Position numbers and translations under genes: made by a program. A stretch of 64,000 nt of DNA from Antitrichia curtipendula (Eukaryota > Streptophyta > Bryopsida > Hypnales > Leucodontaceae). Of this stretch, positions 36,594-48,338 are shown one piece after another. The stretch's first letter is position 1; each line of letters starts with the position of its first letter. Where the stretch lies: the NCBI GenBank assembly GCA_951230915.1, contig OX579633.1:20866574-20930573 (forward strand), written 5' to 3'. The notes below the pieces were generated by a model, which saw nothing but the letters and a program-made list of their open reading frames with translations, made no database searches and was not told where the DNA came from.

Positions 36594-36855
36594 CCTTGTA
36601 ACGTTGTTACAAACACTAAGTATTTGATGGAAAACAAAGAATCCTTCTAATACAAGACAAAAGTGGAAATGTTCATCCTTGAAATTTTGTATGAAAAAAA
36701 GACGTCTTGCCCAATAGTTTGACCTCCATTGTATGCTCTAGGGTTCACCCCATGTCCCTAGGATCAATGGGGAGTGTATGTACCCAAACTACATATCTTT
36801 GCTACATTAGTTAATCCTAAAATGTCAATGCAATCACAAAGTGATTGATGAATGG

Positions 36856-37803
36856 TTAACCCCTAAAGGACCAAGTGTCTAGCAATGTACGCAAAAAATC
36901 TCGGGTAGGTTCCTACAAAGTCATTTTCGGTCAGATGTTCATGAAATTTGGACACAATGTGTAAACATGTACCTCCTTTGTGAAAAACTAATTTTTTTCC
37001 GATTGGGTGCTTGGATCAAAAGTTATGTTGATTTGAACTTTTCGGGCAGCTTAGGCAATTTGGGAATCTTTAGAGAATTTTTGTAAAAAAGATCATCAAC
37101 TTTTGAAATTTGGCATGTATATAACTAATGAAATATGGCATATAATTGTCCAATAAAAAACAAATTTGAGTTGTCAAATCACATTCCAAGAGGAGTCAAA
37201 CTTTGTTAACTATGTTGGGGTAGTTTCAAGAAAAACATTTTCTTCTAAATTCAACTTCTATTATTTTGCAATCAATGAAGTCAAAATTCTTGAAATTTTT
37301 TCCACATATTCCAAATGTTTGTCTCTAATTTTTCACCGTTTGGATTTTAAATAAAATATTTCCTCATTGCACAAAAAAATGACTAGTGTATTGCCAATTC
37401 ATGTAACTTCTTTGCATTGCAAGGGGATTTAGAATAATTTAGACACCATATTTTCTTCTAAATTTTATTGTGAGTGAACCTAATATCATTTCTTTATGAA
37501 TGGTAAAAAATATCATGTTCGTGTAGAACAAAAATTTTACTCCAAATGAGCCCGCAGTCTGCTGACCCTGTTTCGCAGGATTGGAAAAAAGTTTTTTTTC
37601 TCACTTCAAATGCTATAATCTTTTAATCCGCGCGGTGAAAAGGGCTGAAATTTTTTCCACACTTTGGTAAAATACTTTACTTAAGTTTTGTACGGTCGAA
37701 GGCCCAAAAAAAAGTTTTTTTTTTTTTTTTGAATAACATACCAAAAAACTCACAATTCTTGGAATGTCTCCCTAGAAAACCCTCCCGGTCCTTTAGGGGT
37801 TAA
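36856..37803. mobile_element. TTAA-type MITE, 948 bp (reference copy)
   Basis: TTAACCCCTAAAGGACC at the left and its exact inverse at the right (37787-37803) give 17-bp perfect terminal inverted repeats including TTAA. The interior is non-coding. The right flank (ACAAATGATTAACACAATAC...GGTGACCAACCC) resembles flank-like sequence at 58329-58390 and 6417-6480 that lacks the element, where TTAA is present once. Confidence 0.8.
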
Positions 37804-37926
37804 ACAAATGATTAACACAATACCCAATAAGACAATTTCCACGGTGACCAACCCAACGTTCCAAGGTTACTCTTCCCTTGGTCTTCCGATACTTGATTTC
37901 CTACTTATGATTTCCCATATTTGACA

Positions 37927-38142
37927 TAAGGTAAGTGGCTCATAAAGCGACCCTTTAAGGGCTGTTGGGTCTTTTTGATGTATTTCAGATGCTCAAAAAT
38001 ATTTTTCCTTATTTTTCACTTGAAGGAGAATTGATGCAAAATCTAACACAAGTGGTTTCATAATTTTTGAAGTATTTATGAATTACTTATGAATTTCCAA
38101 AGAATTCTGTCATAGGCAACTATTTGTGATCCTAGGTCTTAC
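37927..38142. mobile_element. TA-flanked MITE (AGGTAGGAGG family), shortened
   Basis: The left end TAAGGTAAGTGGCTC is clear and the right end (GGTCTTACA) decayed. The interior keeps AAATATTTTTCCTTATTTTTCACTTGAA and CACAAGTGGTTTCATAATTTTTGAAG, as in the other copies. It is non-coding. Confidence 0.45.
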
Positions 38143-39246
38143 ACAACCCACACACATGCAGTCTGAAAAAAGATATGTCTTGACCCAAAACAAGCATTGT
38201 GGCATGCAGAAAGTAATATACAAGGTTCCTAAATGCGACCCTTACTAAAATTAAACAGACCTTACATTCTGTTAACATTTGTAAGAAGGCAACTGGACAA
38301 TCAAATCTCATTTAGAAAAATTAAGTGGACACACACTGGCTTTAAAATGGACCCTCCCTAGCTCGTAATCCATTCGTTGGCAAAGTTTGAAGCAATCAAT
38401 GACAAGTCTTATTATGCTCACATTGTTGACAGTCCACTTAATGTCCGTTTTAGAACCACAACTTAACGTTTGTTTTGGAACCACCTACATGACTGTTTCA
38501 AGAAGCGGATCGCTTTATGAACCACTTACAATACAAGATGTTTCCTCTTTTTTTTTTTTTTTTTTTCCATATTCGATGTCCAAGATGTTTGTCTCTCAAT
38601 CTTTCCATTTTTCCATATTCGACGTAAAAGATGTTTGCCCTTCTTCTTTCCACAGTAGTATTGCGATCAATGCGATGACCATCATCAAGCTGAGCTGTGA
38701 TGTCGGATTGCCCACCTGCCTTCAATGGTGTCTAAGTTATATTGCCATAACCACTGATTCCATTGCAACTACCTGCAAGACTGCCACTGCACCAGCTACT
38801 TACTGGGTACTGTATCATGTTGGTGTTGCATAACTTAAAAACCTGCCCATGATCATTTTGTCCTCGCCCACTCCCCCATGTCAGCGGGAGGAGGTCTGCC
38901 CGGGAACCAGTTCCACAAATCTCGGTGGATGGGAGCAGATGACGAGAACTGATTAGAAAAGAGACTAGCATACGTTATAGTTTTGGCAGAGCTGTGTGGG
39001 AGTGCATGTGCACATGCTCAGTTGTGCAGAACCCGTGCACGGCGCGGTACCGTTGTGTTGCATTAATTTTTCTTGTGGCAAGAGGATGGGAGAGAACAAA
39101 CTTGCAACAAATCCAAGTTTACTCTCGGACTAAGGTTACAAAGCATTTTATTTTTTATTTTATTTTATTTTTTACTTTTTGAGAAAACGTTAGGATGGTG
39201 ATCACTTAAGATTTGGTGAAGCATTGTATTTCTACAATCATTCAAC
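38143..39246. other. Intergenic DNA with an unassigned open frame
   Basis: The 148-codon plus-strand frame at 38387-38833 spans a T-rich tract (Phe run) and has no recognisable domain or splice support. The rest is non-coding. A short duplicated phrase (CCATATTCGA.GT..AAGATGTTTG) occurs at 38568 and 38612. Confidence 0.35.
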
Positions 39247-39661
39247 TAAGGTAGGAGGCTCTGAAATCGCTCGGGCATTAAGAACCGCCCCTATAAATGG
39301 CTCTTGAATGGAATGAGGTGATCTTTAAATGGAACGAAGTGATCCTTAAATTGATCCCTATAGTGCTATGAATGAATTAGAAAAAAAGGGGTCCCAACCA
39401 ATCATCGGCTTTGCTTTTTCCCATCTTGCAAGTGAGTGGTTTATGGAAGACCTAGGGTCACAAATAGAGACCTACAATACATCTCCTTAGAAAATTCATA
39501 ACTAATTCAATATTGCTCAAAAAAATATGAAACCACTTGTGTTAGATTCCTTGTCTATTTTTCTATCTCTGAAAAATGAATTAAAAATACTACCGACTAA
39601 AGAAGCATATGAAAAAGGCAGATCAGCCCTTAGATGGGCGATTCAAGAGCCTCCTACCTTA
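39247..39661. mobile_element. TA-flanked MITE (AGGTAGGAGG family), 415 bp
   Basis: The left end is TAAGGTAGGAGGCTC and the right end AGAGCCTCCTACCTTA: exact inverse copies over 15 bp with TA outside. The interior matches 18682-19093. It is non-coding. Confidence 0.75.
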
Positions 39662-41400
39662 TTGACCCAGAAAACACTTTTCAGCTGTGTGCATGCATTT
39701 TTTCACAATTGAATGATAAAAATTTCACCAGTTAATTACATAGGATTTAGTTTATCTTGAAAATTATAGTTGACTTGAAGTGCATTGCCAATGGTATTGT
39801 AGGTGTGAAAATGAAATTATTACTTGAAATTTTTTCATCTTATTCTTCATTGCTGCTTGTACCCCTTGAAAAAATTTCAAACTAATCCCTAACAACCTAT
39901 CCAACCATATATGGTCAATCTAAAATTTTAAGGTCATTTTAGTGTAGGTGGTTAAATTCCTTTGACTGTTTTAAAATTTTCTACAAGCAACAGTGAAGGT
40001 TAACTATTAAAATTTTTTACTTTCATTGAAAAAGGTAAATATTTGATTTTTGAGCAATCTTCAAAGGCATGTGTGTACCATTAGTGGAAGAATAAAGCTT
40101 GCTAATTTTACTTCATTTCCCAGCTTTAAGCAAGGCTTGCCAATTTCACTTGATTTTAAATCTAGAAAATTGTAATTATTTGTTTGCTTTGAAATGGTGC
40201 CAATGGAAAGATTAAAGTATTTTCATGATCTTCATTGTTGAAAATTTAAACATGGAAGTGTTGATTAGGAGTTATTTGCAATTTCAACTTATTAAAAAAA
40301 AAAAAAAATTGAATTTCAACAATTGCAAGGTAGATTGTGTAATGAGTTTGATAGCTCTTCATTTGAACTTAAGGTTTTGGGAAGTGCATTTTAGTGTTCT
40401 AGTACAATTTCTAGTTGTTCATGTCACCTCCAATTCCTCAAACTCTTGTATGCAAATTTATGAGACATTGTCAGAAAAGGACAACATATTAAAAATAGGA
40501 CTCGTACATTTCTTTTGTTATAATCTCACACCTCTTATGCAATTTCACACACAAAATTGGAATTCACAATAATAAGCAAGTTCTTTAAACATCTTTACTG
40601 TTAGATTTTGGATTAAAAAAACAATTTTCTTCATTTAGGATAATTATACGCCCATGGTCTTTTTTCATAGGAAAACACACTTGGAAAGACTTGGGTTGAC
40701 TTAGAAGGTAATTAGATTGGGTTTGTTATATATTTCACAAAATATTTTCAATTATTATTGGAAAAATTATACTCCACAACAATTATAATTTGTTACAAAA
40801 CTAATATAGATTTTACGCTAAATACATAGTCATGTAATAAAAACATAAAATAAAAACTCAAATTTAATTTAAAAATAAAAAACAAATCAAATCAACTAAA
40901 AATTGAATCACAATCACACTATTTGAGATAGTACCACATTCTATAGATTTAATCTAAAATGCTAAAACTTTCTATATTAGCGTGCTTCGCAAATTTGCAT
41001 AATTTTGAAATTAGTACTCTAGAGTACTACCTAGTATTGTTATTGTTATTGTAGGACCCGCTACTTGAATTAATTTGAGTACTTTTAGCCCAATTTTTTC
41101 AAGCCACCTAGCTAAAATCATTAAATCCAAATAGTAGAAAACAGAAAATGAGAAAAGAACGGATCTGTAGGGGACAATAAAATTCGATTCATATTGTGAG
41201 GTGAACACATTAAATGACAAAGAAAAGAAAAGAAAAAAGAAAAAGATTTCCTACCCCCCCCCTTCATAACTCCCAATCATTTTCACTCCCTACCAACTCC
41301 CCCCATTATTTTATTTGTTTAACTATTCACTCGATTCACACGGATATTCGTCCGTACGGTCCCGTTCAGTTCTTGGAACTCAAAAGCACGAGCCGCAATA
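39662..41400. other. AT-rich intergenic DNA upstream of the NDL gene
   Basis: No supported gene. Composition shifts to GC-richer sequence from about 41330, where the NDL upstream region begins. Confidence 0.5.
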
Positions 41401-41439
41401 GTGTTGCGGCAATTCCACCTCAACGACCGTGTGGGTCCC

Positions 41440-41606
41440 CTGAGTCGGTCGCTTTCACCTTGGCAGGTCGCAAATTCACAAGGTCGCAAACTCCGAGACC
41501 AACCAGCGCAAAGGCACAGCACAGACCGTCAGGATCCCGTCCTCGGTCGCAATCACCTAGTAGGTCGGAAAGTCACAAGGTCGGAAACTCTGGGGACCAA
41601 CCTCCC
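41440..41606. repeat. Two copies of a 98-bp direct repeat
   Basis: GGTCGC..TCAC...GGTCGCAAA.TCACAAGGTCGCAAACTC.G.GACCAACC at about 41443-41508 recurs at about 41541-41605 with GGTCGG variants. It lies in the GC-richer segment upstream of the NDL gene. Confidence 0.6.
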
Positions 41607-41769
41607 TCCTCCCACTCTCGCGGAAAATACCTTCACACGGAGCCGAATGCGCTTGCGTTCATATCATTCGCCCGTTGCATCTGCGTGTCGCCAATTTCTA
41701 CCGCTTCAGCATATTTTTTGTTTCCCGCAGTGCGAGTCGGTTTCAAAACGCGTCCGTTGAGAAACATAT

Positions 41770-42600
41770 CATTAGAAACAGAGCACTGTCGGCGCCACGA
41801 GCGAAGCAATCGTAGTTTTGTAGGTTCGTTGTTGGAGCTTTCGGGTTCGCATTTTCGCACTCCAAATTTTTTCAGTTTCCAACCATTCAATTGCGATCGC
41901 ACAACAAGTCTCTGAAAGAGAACAAAATTTCATCTAAAACAGAGCACGGTAGACTTAACAACCGGCAATCGCTGTTCGTCGTCGTCGTATTGCACTTTCG
42001 CACTTTCGCACTCTGAATTCTTGTTTCTCATCAGTCAATTGCGATCGCAAAACGAGTCTTTCGAAGAGCGGAAAATTTTCTCTAGAAACAGAACGCGGTA
42101 GACCCGGCACTGGCAATTGCCGTTGTTGTTGTAGTTTTGCAGTTTCGCACTACAATTCCTAGTTACCTTTCATTCAATTGCGATCGCAAAACGAGTCTCT
42201 CAAAGAACGAAATCTTTCATTAGAAACCGAGCACGGTAGACACATTAATAGCAATCGCCGTTCGTTGTTGTGGATTTGCAGTTTCGCAGTTTCGCAGTTT
42301 CGCACTCCAAATCCTCGTTCCCATTGTTCAATTGCGATCCATACTGTGTTCCTCCAAGGGCGGGAAAGTTTCTTTAGAAACAGAGCTCGATCTGCAGAAC
42401 ACCGGCACTCGCCGTTCGTTGTTGCAATTTCGCACTCCCGCACTTCCAAATTCTCGTTTCTTATCAATTAGTCGCGATCCTGAAACGTTTTCTCTCCAAA
42501 ATTTCATTACCAATTTCATTCGCAACAGAGAATTACATCGCCAGGACTGGTTTTGGGTTTGGACGCCCAATTCGATCCAGCAATAGATTGAGAAAAGCGA
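41770..42600. repeat. 145-bp direct-repeat array upstream of NDL
   Basis: CAATTGCGATCGCA or close variants occur at 41887, 42036, 42175, 42329 and 42465, spaced 149, 139, 154 and 136 bp. Each unit also has (T)TAGAAAC(A/C)GAGCACGGTAGAC, GGCAATCGCCGTTCGTTGTTG and TTTCGCACTTTCGCACTCC. The first three carry the 8-bp palindrome GCGATCGC, lost in the last two. The array ends about 70 bp before the NDL start codon, so it probably forms the promoter and/or 5' UTR. Long overlapping open frames here are translated repeat. Confidence 0.8.
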
Positions 42601-42673
42601 AACGGAGGTGAAGATTTACTGGGTACGGTACGTGATGTAGTGGACGAAGGGAGTGTTTGCAAGGAGACTTCTA

Positions 42674-45600
42674 ATGGAGGAGGGGTGTGATTCTATTGCG
42701 TTGGAGATTGACATTGCGCCGTGGGGTGGCCAGGTATGTACACAGCAGTGGTTTCTAAGTTTAGCAACCCGATTTCTTGTTTACAGAGCTCTGCAAGAAT
42801 GTGAATACCTGTGTGAAAACATTGAAACTACCAGCAGCTTGATGTATTTCTGAAACCACCTTTGGGACCACTGGTATGGACCGTAGACGGTTTCGCTCTT
42901 TGTAGCTGTCTCTGTGCATCTTGAGTCCCCTGATTGCTGTGCTGTGTGGAGTGCATGTTCTACGGAGATAATGTACCCAGAGTTGTTAGTGATGCTCACT
43001 GGATTTAGAGGTTTTCCCTGATGAGTTTGTTTGTGTTTGAGCATGCAGGAGTTTTGGGTGCCGACCTCATTCGGCCACATTTCAGTCACGGTGTGTGGAG
43101 ATCAAGACAAGCCTGCCCTTGTCACATACCCTGACGTTGGACTCAACTGTAAGATTGCAAACCAATTGAAACCAATATAATAATCACTGATTGTGGGTCT
43201 TGAACTTCTCAGAATTTTTGCTTGGCTGTATTTGGATCATAGCTAAAATCTGGAATTGTGACAACTCCGACTACATTTGAAGTCTTGTTTGTGATTGACC
43301 TCTAATTGCAGAATGCTAGTCTTGCACTCCAATAACTGTGAGCCTGTTCTTTATTGGGTCTGAATCGAAGGGAGGTGACTTTGGATTTACAAAATCTACA
43401 GTGAATGTGAGTAGGACCTTGAGCGGGACAGCCTCTCGTAGCATAATTGCCTAGAGTTTGAGGTCTGACTCTGTCGTTTGTCTGCATGGACAGCTTTCTC
43501 TTGCTTTGAGGGATTGCTTTCTTGCCCCGACGCTTCCTCAGTGCTCTTCCACAATTTTTGCATTTTCCATATCCAGCCCCCTGGCCACGAGGTGAGGGGT
43601 CACCCAATCTCTTCACTCTCGGTTTTCAAGACTAGACTGTTGTGTTTTTCACTCTAGAAAGCAATTGCCACTTGTGATTTTCTGTGAGGCATGTTTCAGT
43701 CTTTGAAACTGCTGTGAATCTTTTAACTAAATTCTAATAAGTAATGGAGTCCTTTTCATGGATCAGACTGGAGCTCCTGATCTCGCTCCTGAGCAAGCTA
43801 ACTTGTCCGTTGATGACTTAGCGGATCAAGTGGCGGAGGTCCTGGATTACTTCCGGTAAGCACATTCCGCTTCCATTCATCTCTACAATCAACTCTCTCG
43901 AATACCACTTCAAGTCCTCGGGGGCACAAAATGGGCTTCCAAGTGCACTGTCACATGTGTTCACAACTTGAAACATATGTGGAAGTTGTCCAATCAGATG
44001 TGAATACAACATGACTCAAATGCTCTGATTTCAAAAAATGAGGGTTGAGGACCGTGCATTCATTTCTTGTGAAGAAGAATCATTCAGTAGCTGTTGGCTT
44101 TGAGGTTTTGATTGTGGTCCTTCCGTGAATTGCAGACTGGATGAGGTGATCGGCTTGGGAGTCTCTGGTGGAGCCTACATCCTCAGTCTATTTGCGGTAC
44201 TCACTTCGTTCACATATATAATTGTCTGCAATGGTTTAGAACATGAGAACTGGAGTTTCCATTTACCCAAACAAGAGCCTCGAAGACAAAGGAATTTCAG
44301 TATTGTGATTGATCAAAAGCTGAAGTTAGTCTTTTTTTGTCTTTTCACTTTGTCCCTTGGACTGGCACGAGAAATTTTGCAGTAATTGGAAACATGACAT
44401 GGTCACGTCCACGGTAGCAGATTTATATTTTTTTGTCGTGTTGACCATGCTAGGAATGCTTCAATAATTATTGGCCATAAAATGACTAGATATAGGACTA
44501 GATATCTTAGTCGAACTTAGCCTATTTGTTTTCTAATGTCTTGCTCCCTGGGCTCTAAATAGCCTTGTCTTGTCTGGGAAGTGCAAGCCTACCCTGACAA
44601 GTACAGCTATTAGTACTGTTTGCAGAATATTCATTTTAACTGTGATTTTGGCAAAACTTTTTAGGCTTTGCACAAAACACATACCTTTTAGCCTGATCTA
44701 CAAAGTATATGTTTTGTGCACAGTTTGACAAACCCTGTCCCAGTTTTTGAAGGCAGTAAAGTAACCCCGTGGCCTTAAATTTTTGGCATCTGAATATGTG
44801 TATGAGCATCGTTATTTTTACAAGAAGAATGAAGACTGATAAATAAACGTTTTTCATTGGTGGTGTGCAGTGCAAGTACACAGACCGTGCATTAGGGTTG
44901 ATCTTGGTGTCACCTCTTGCGCGAAGCCCATCGTGGACTGAATGGCTGCACAATCAGGTCCTTCAATCACATTCCAGTGGTTTTGAGTTTTGAACCTTTA
45001 TTGATGCATTTCAAAACAATTTTCATGTTTGATGTATGCTATGTAGGGTCATCTGCTCTCCCTCCACTCACTTTGTGGCAATGGGTGGTTATTATTATTA
45101 CAGGCCCTGATGAACCTTCTTTATTTCTGCGGCATGACTGGGTTTGTCAAGGAGATGTTGCTTCAACGATATTTCAGCTTTGTGAGTATCCAACTTGGTT
45201 TGATTAATCTAGGCTCAAAATACTAGGCTCAGATGAGGTGATGACCATTTTCTTCAAGGAAGTAACATGGTTCGAATTTTTTTTCACTTTTTCCAGGAAG
45301 TTCGTGATGCAGCTTCAGTTGGAGAAACAGAAGTGCTTACGACCATTCGCCAAGTAAGTTGCCTTGTAACATAATGTAAATTTAATACAAGCGGCTAATT
45401 GCCAGTGTCTCAATCCCCGGTAAACTTTCATAATATCTCTTTCTTACATAATCCTCAATCCACAATGCAATCCTCACAGTCCAAGTTATGGTTGAAAATT
45501 TCAAAACCCTATTTGTCTATTCTTTGAATTCACTGTTCCTGAATCCACATGTCATAACTCCATTAGACATACAACCCTGACATGATACAATTGCTTTTTC

Positions 45601-46518
45601 TCATGTCTCAATTTTGGCACCAAAGCTTTGTGCAGTACTCTTTTGAAGCCTTGCTCAGCCTGTGGTAGAGACAATACACAAAACTTCACATAAAAGGAAA
45701 TTTATATCAATTCAATGTACTGTACACCACAGTGGACGTTAAGATCTGTATTTGCAAGGATGAATTGTTTGTGTTGAAAGTGTTGGCTATCTTTGGTACT
45801 AATTTTTTTTGAGTGTCCTTGGTCAATTGTGCAGTCCATGGATGAGAGACGGAGCAGAAATATAATGTATTACCTGGAAGCGATTCACCAACGGCGGGAT
45901 TTGACGGAGAGTTTGAAGAAACTGAAGTGCCGAACATTGATACTCGTTGGTGATCAGTCACCTTTCCACCGGGATGCTCTGCACATAAGCGATGCTATGA
46001 ACCGACGATACAATGCATTGATAGAGGTGAGAATGCCGCCATGTCATGCCAGGCCACTTCTGACTCCAGAACAGACTGCATCTTCTTTCATTTCTTTCAT
46101 TTTTGTTGCAGTATACTCAGAAATCTAATATGACCTTGTCACACTATCATTGAGGGTAACCTACACGCATGATTCAAACTATGCCGTAGTCATTTTGGGG
46201 ACCATTGGTAGCCAAGTTGTAGAAGTCAGTACCTTACAATATTCTCAATTATGCTTTAATTTGCAGGTTGAAGGAGGTGGGTCTCTCGTAACAGAAGAGA
46301 GACCAGAAGCTATGCTAGTCCCAATTGAGCTGTTCCTCACCGGCTACGCTTTCTACCAACGACCAGCCGTCTCTTTGACGTCCAGCCCCAAGAGCCCTTT
46401 GAGTCCACTGTGTATGGCTGCTGAGCTTCTGTCCCCAGAAAGTCTTGGACTTAAACTGAAGCCTATTAAGACGCGTGTGGCTTCCCAATGTGAAAATTTT
46501 GATTTAGTCTATGTATAG
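42674..46518 (+). CDS. NDL: NDRG/NDL-type protein (N-myc downregulated-like)
   Basis: Ten exons join in frame with GT...AG introns: 42674-42733, 43049-43148, 43494-43591, 43767-43855, 44136-44196, 44871-44957, 45104-45181, 45297-45353, 45835-46026 and 46267-46518, giving 357 aa, the usual plant NDL length. Landmarks in order: [19 protein letters not shown] (43-61 region), [42 protein letters not shown] (about 122-136), [33 protein letters not shown], and the C-terminal [17 protein letters not shown]. The fold is an alpha/beta hydrolase; NDRG proteins are regarded as non-enzymatic, and plant NDLs bind the heterotrimeric G-protein beta-gamma pair and affect auxin transport (family knowledge). 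Here the elbow reads GVSGG with Ser126, but the usual catalytic His region reads GGGS, so catalysis is doubtful. The start is the first ATG before MEEGCDS, which aligns with family N-termini. Confidence 0.93.
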
Positions 46519-47058
46519 TTACTTGTTAGACATTTACCATTTTCAATAGGGATATTATTCTACTACGGAGTACTACCAAGAGTCTAACTTGGCACAACTT
46601 GAGAACAGTCACCATAATAAGGTGTGGCCAGCATGTTTCCACTTTGCCCCTGTGAGTGATGATATGCTCCCTACACACAATGTAGTTATCGATCTGCAAT
46701 GGATGGGGCAATTCCACTTCATACAACTTACTGAACTGACTATGTCATTTTTCAAATAAATCTTCCATTGCCCTCTAACAGATCCATTGAATTGATGTTG
46801 TTCTTGTCAGGTTTTGAATGTCAACTGTGCGTAAACTTTGTGCGAGTTACGTAGGGTCTCCAAAGCTTGTTATTTTACGTTTGTCAGACCTTGCACTTCT
46901 TACTTCCAGGTTACCAAATTAAATAATGCTCGTTAAGGATTCTGTACGTGCTTAATGTTGGAGAAAACAATTTTATGAATTTTTCCTACCTGCACTTTCA
47001 CATGAGCACAGGATCCATAGTGTGAATTAACCTCTATTTTGTTCTTGTGTAAGCCACC
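46519..47058. other. NDL 3' flank
   Basis: This presumably holds the NDL 3' UTR; AATAAA-like AAATAAAT occurs near 46755. No other gene is seen before the TTAA element at 47059. Confidence 0.4.
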
Positions 47059-47802
47059 TTAACCCTGGAAGGCCGAGGACGCCAATTTTTGGCGTTTGGA
47101 TGATTGTGCAGTCATCTGTACATTGCTTGGAAACTTTTTTTCATCCATTTCATTTTTGTTCACCCTCCATGGTGGATTACAAAGAGTTTATAGTTGAATT
47201 TGTAGTCATGCAAGTGTCTATCTTCACATAAATGAGAAGTTATTAAAAAAAACGGATCACAAAATATGCTATTTTAGTGTATTTTGGGAAGTTGTTGTTC
47301 CTTGCTCTAAGTCTGAAATTTCTCCACAAAAATGATATTTTTTGAGTTTGAACCCAACTAACAAAATGAAGGTCATCTAATCTAGTTTCTTCTCCAATTT
47401 GAATTTTGAAAAAATTCTTAATATTGCACATTTTATTGCAATTTGAACTTTGGGTGTATTTTCAATGTCTATTATTTTCTAATTATAGAATGAGACGGAA
47501 ATTGAGTTTACACCATGATGTTTTTCATTGTAATATACACACATGGTGAAATTTTCAGTTTTTTTGAAATAATTTTCTATTTGATGTGATTTTTCTTCTC
47601 TTTTTCTTCAAAAATTCTCAAAAAAATCAATTTTCCACCTAAAAATCTAAATTTTTTGTGAAGTAAAGAAAACATGTAATTTCATCTCTGAAAAATAAAT
47701 TAAATTTTTTTCATACATGTCTAGTTGCAAAATGGCAGCAAATTGAGTGATAGGCACTGAGGCCTAAAATCAGTGGTTATAGGTCCGTCATTTAGGGGTT
47801 AA
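47059..47802. mobile_element. TTAA-type MITE, 744 bp
   Basis: The left end TTAACCCTGGAAGGCCGAGG and right end GTCCGTCATTTAGGGGTTAA have TTAA at both borders, about 540 bp past the NDL stop codon. The interior is AT-rich and non-coding. Confidence 0.65.
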
Positions 47803-47920
47803 GCTTACTCCGAATGATGAAGCCATTTACACATGCAAGAAATTCACACAAAAAAGTTCATCTCCTCCCTTTTCACCACTTGAATGAATGTCTTCCTCAA
47901 CGAAAATCGAGTTGTCCCAG

Positions 47921-48125
47921 AGGCAAGCAAGCACCCATAACTGCCCAAGATTTTCTCAAACATGGAACCTCTTCAAACACGGCCGGACAAGCAAGCACCC
48001 ATAACTGCCCAATTTTTTTTCAAACATGGAACCTCTTCAAGCACGCTCAACGAATTCTTCGGCCCAAGAATTCTTCAAACATGAAACCTCTTCAAACAGA
48101 GTCAAATTAACAATGGAGCCTCTTC
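47921..48125. repeat. Short direct repeats (about 65 bp) upstream of 48.3-kb gene
   Basis: AAGCAAGCACCCATAACTGCCCAA...TTTTTCAAACATGGAACCTCTTCAA occurs twice (about 47926 and 47989), with two shorter partial copies after it (TTCTTCAAACATGAAACCTCTTCAAAC, CAATGGAGCCTCTTCAG). Confidence 0.65.
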
Positions 48126-48338
48126 AGGTCCTCTCAAAGTGGTGTACCCAACTAGCTAGCTACCCATTCCAACCTCCGGAGGCGTACGTGACTTTTGAAG
48201 ATAGGAAATTTGTCTTTGAGTTCATGGTAAGTTGCAGGTTGCAGTAGCCGCAACTCGTGTTTTTGTCGTCTGAAGGCCGGAGCTTTGATTCCTGGTGCCG
48301 CGTGTATAAGTTCCAGTAAGTGCTGCCGTGCTGCCGAG

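Noticed and set aside
38387..38833. 148-codon open frame
   Set aside because: It contains a poly-T-encoded Phe run, has no domain, no splice support and repeats a short phrase. Chance openness is more likely.
41214..41915. 233-codon plus-strand open frame, the longest in the window
   Set aside because: It runs through the direct repeats upstream of NDL, and similar peptide fragments recur in other frames because the DNA unit repeats. No domain is recognised and the true NDL exon 1 starts later.
43302..43616. Minus-strand frame with Cys and Arg-rich segments
   Set aside because: It is antisense to NDL exon 3 and its introns; the plus strand has a clear conserved protein.
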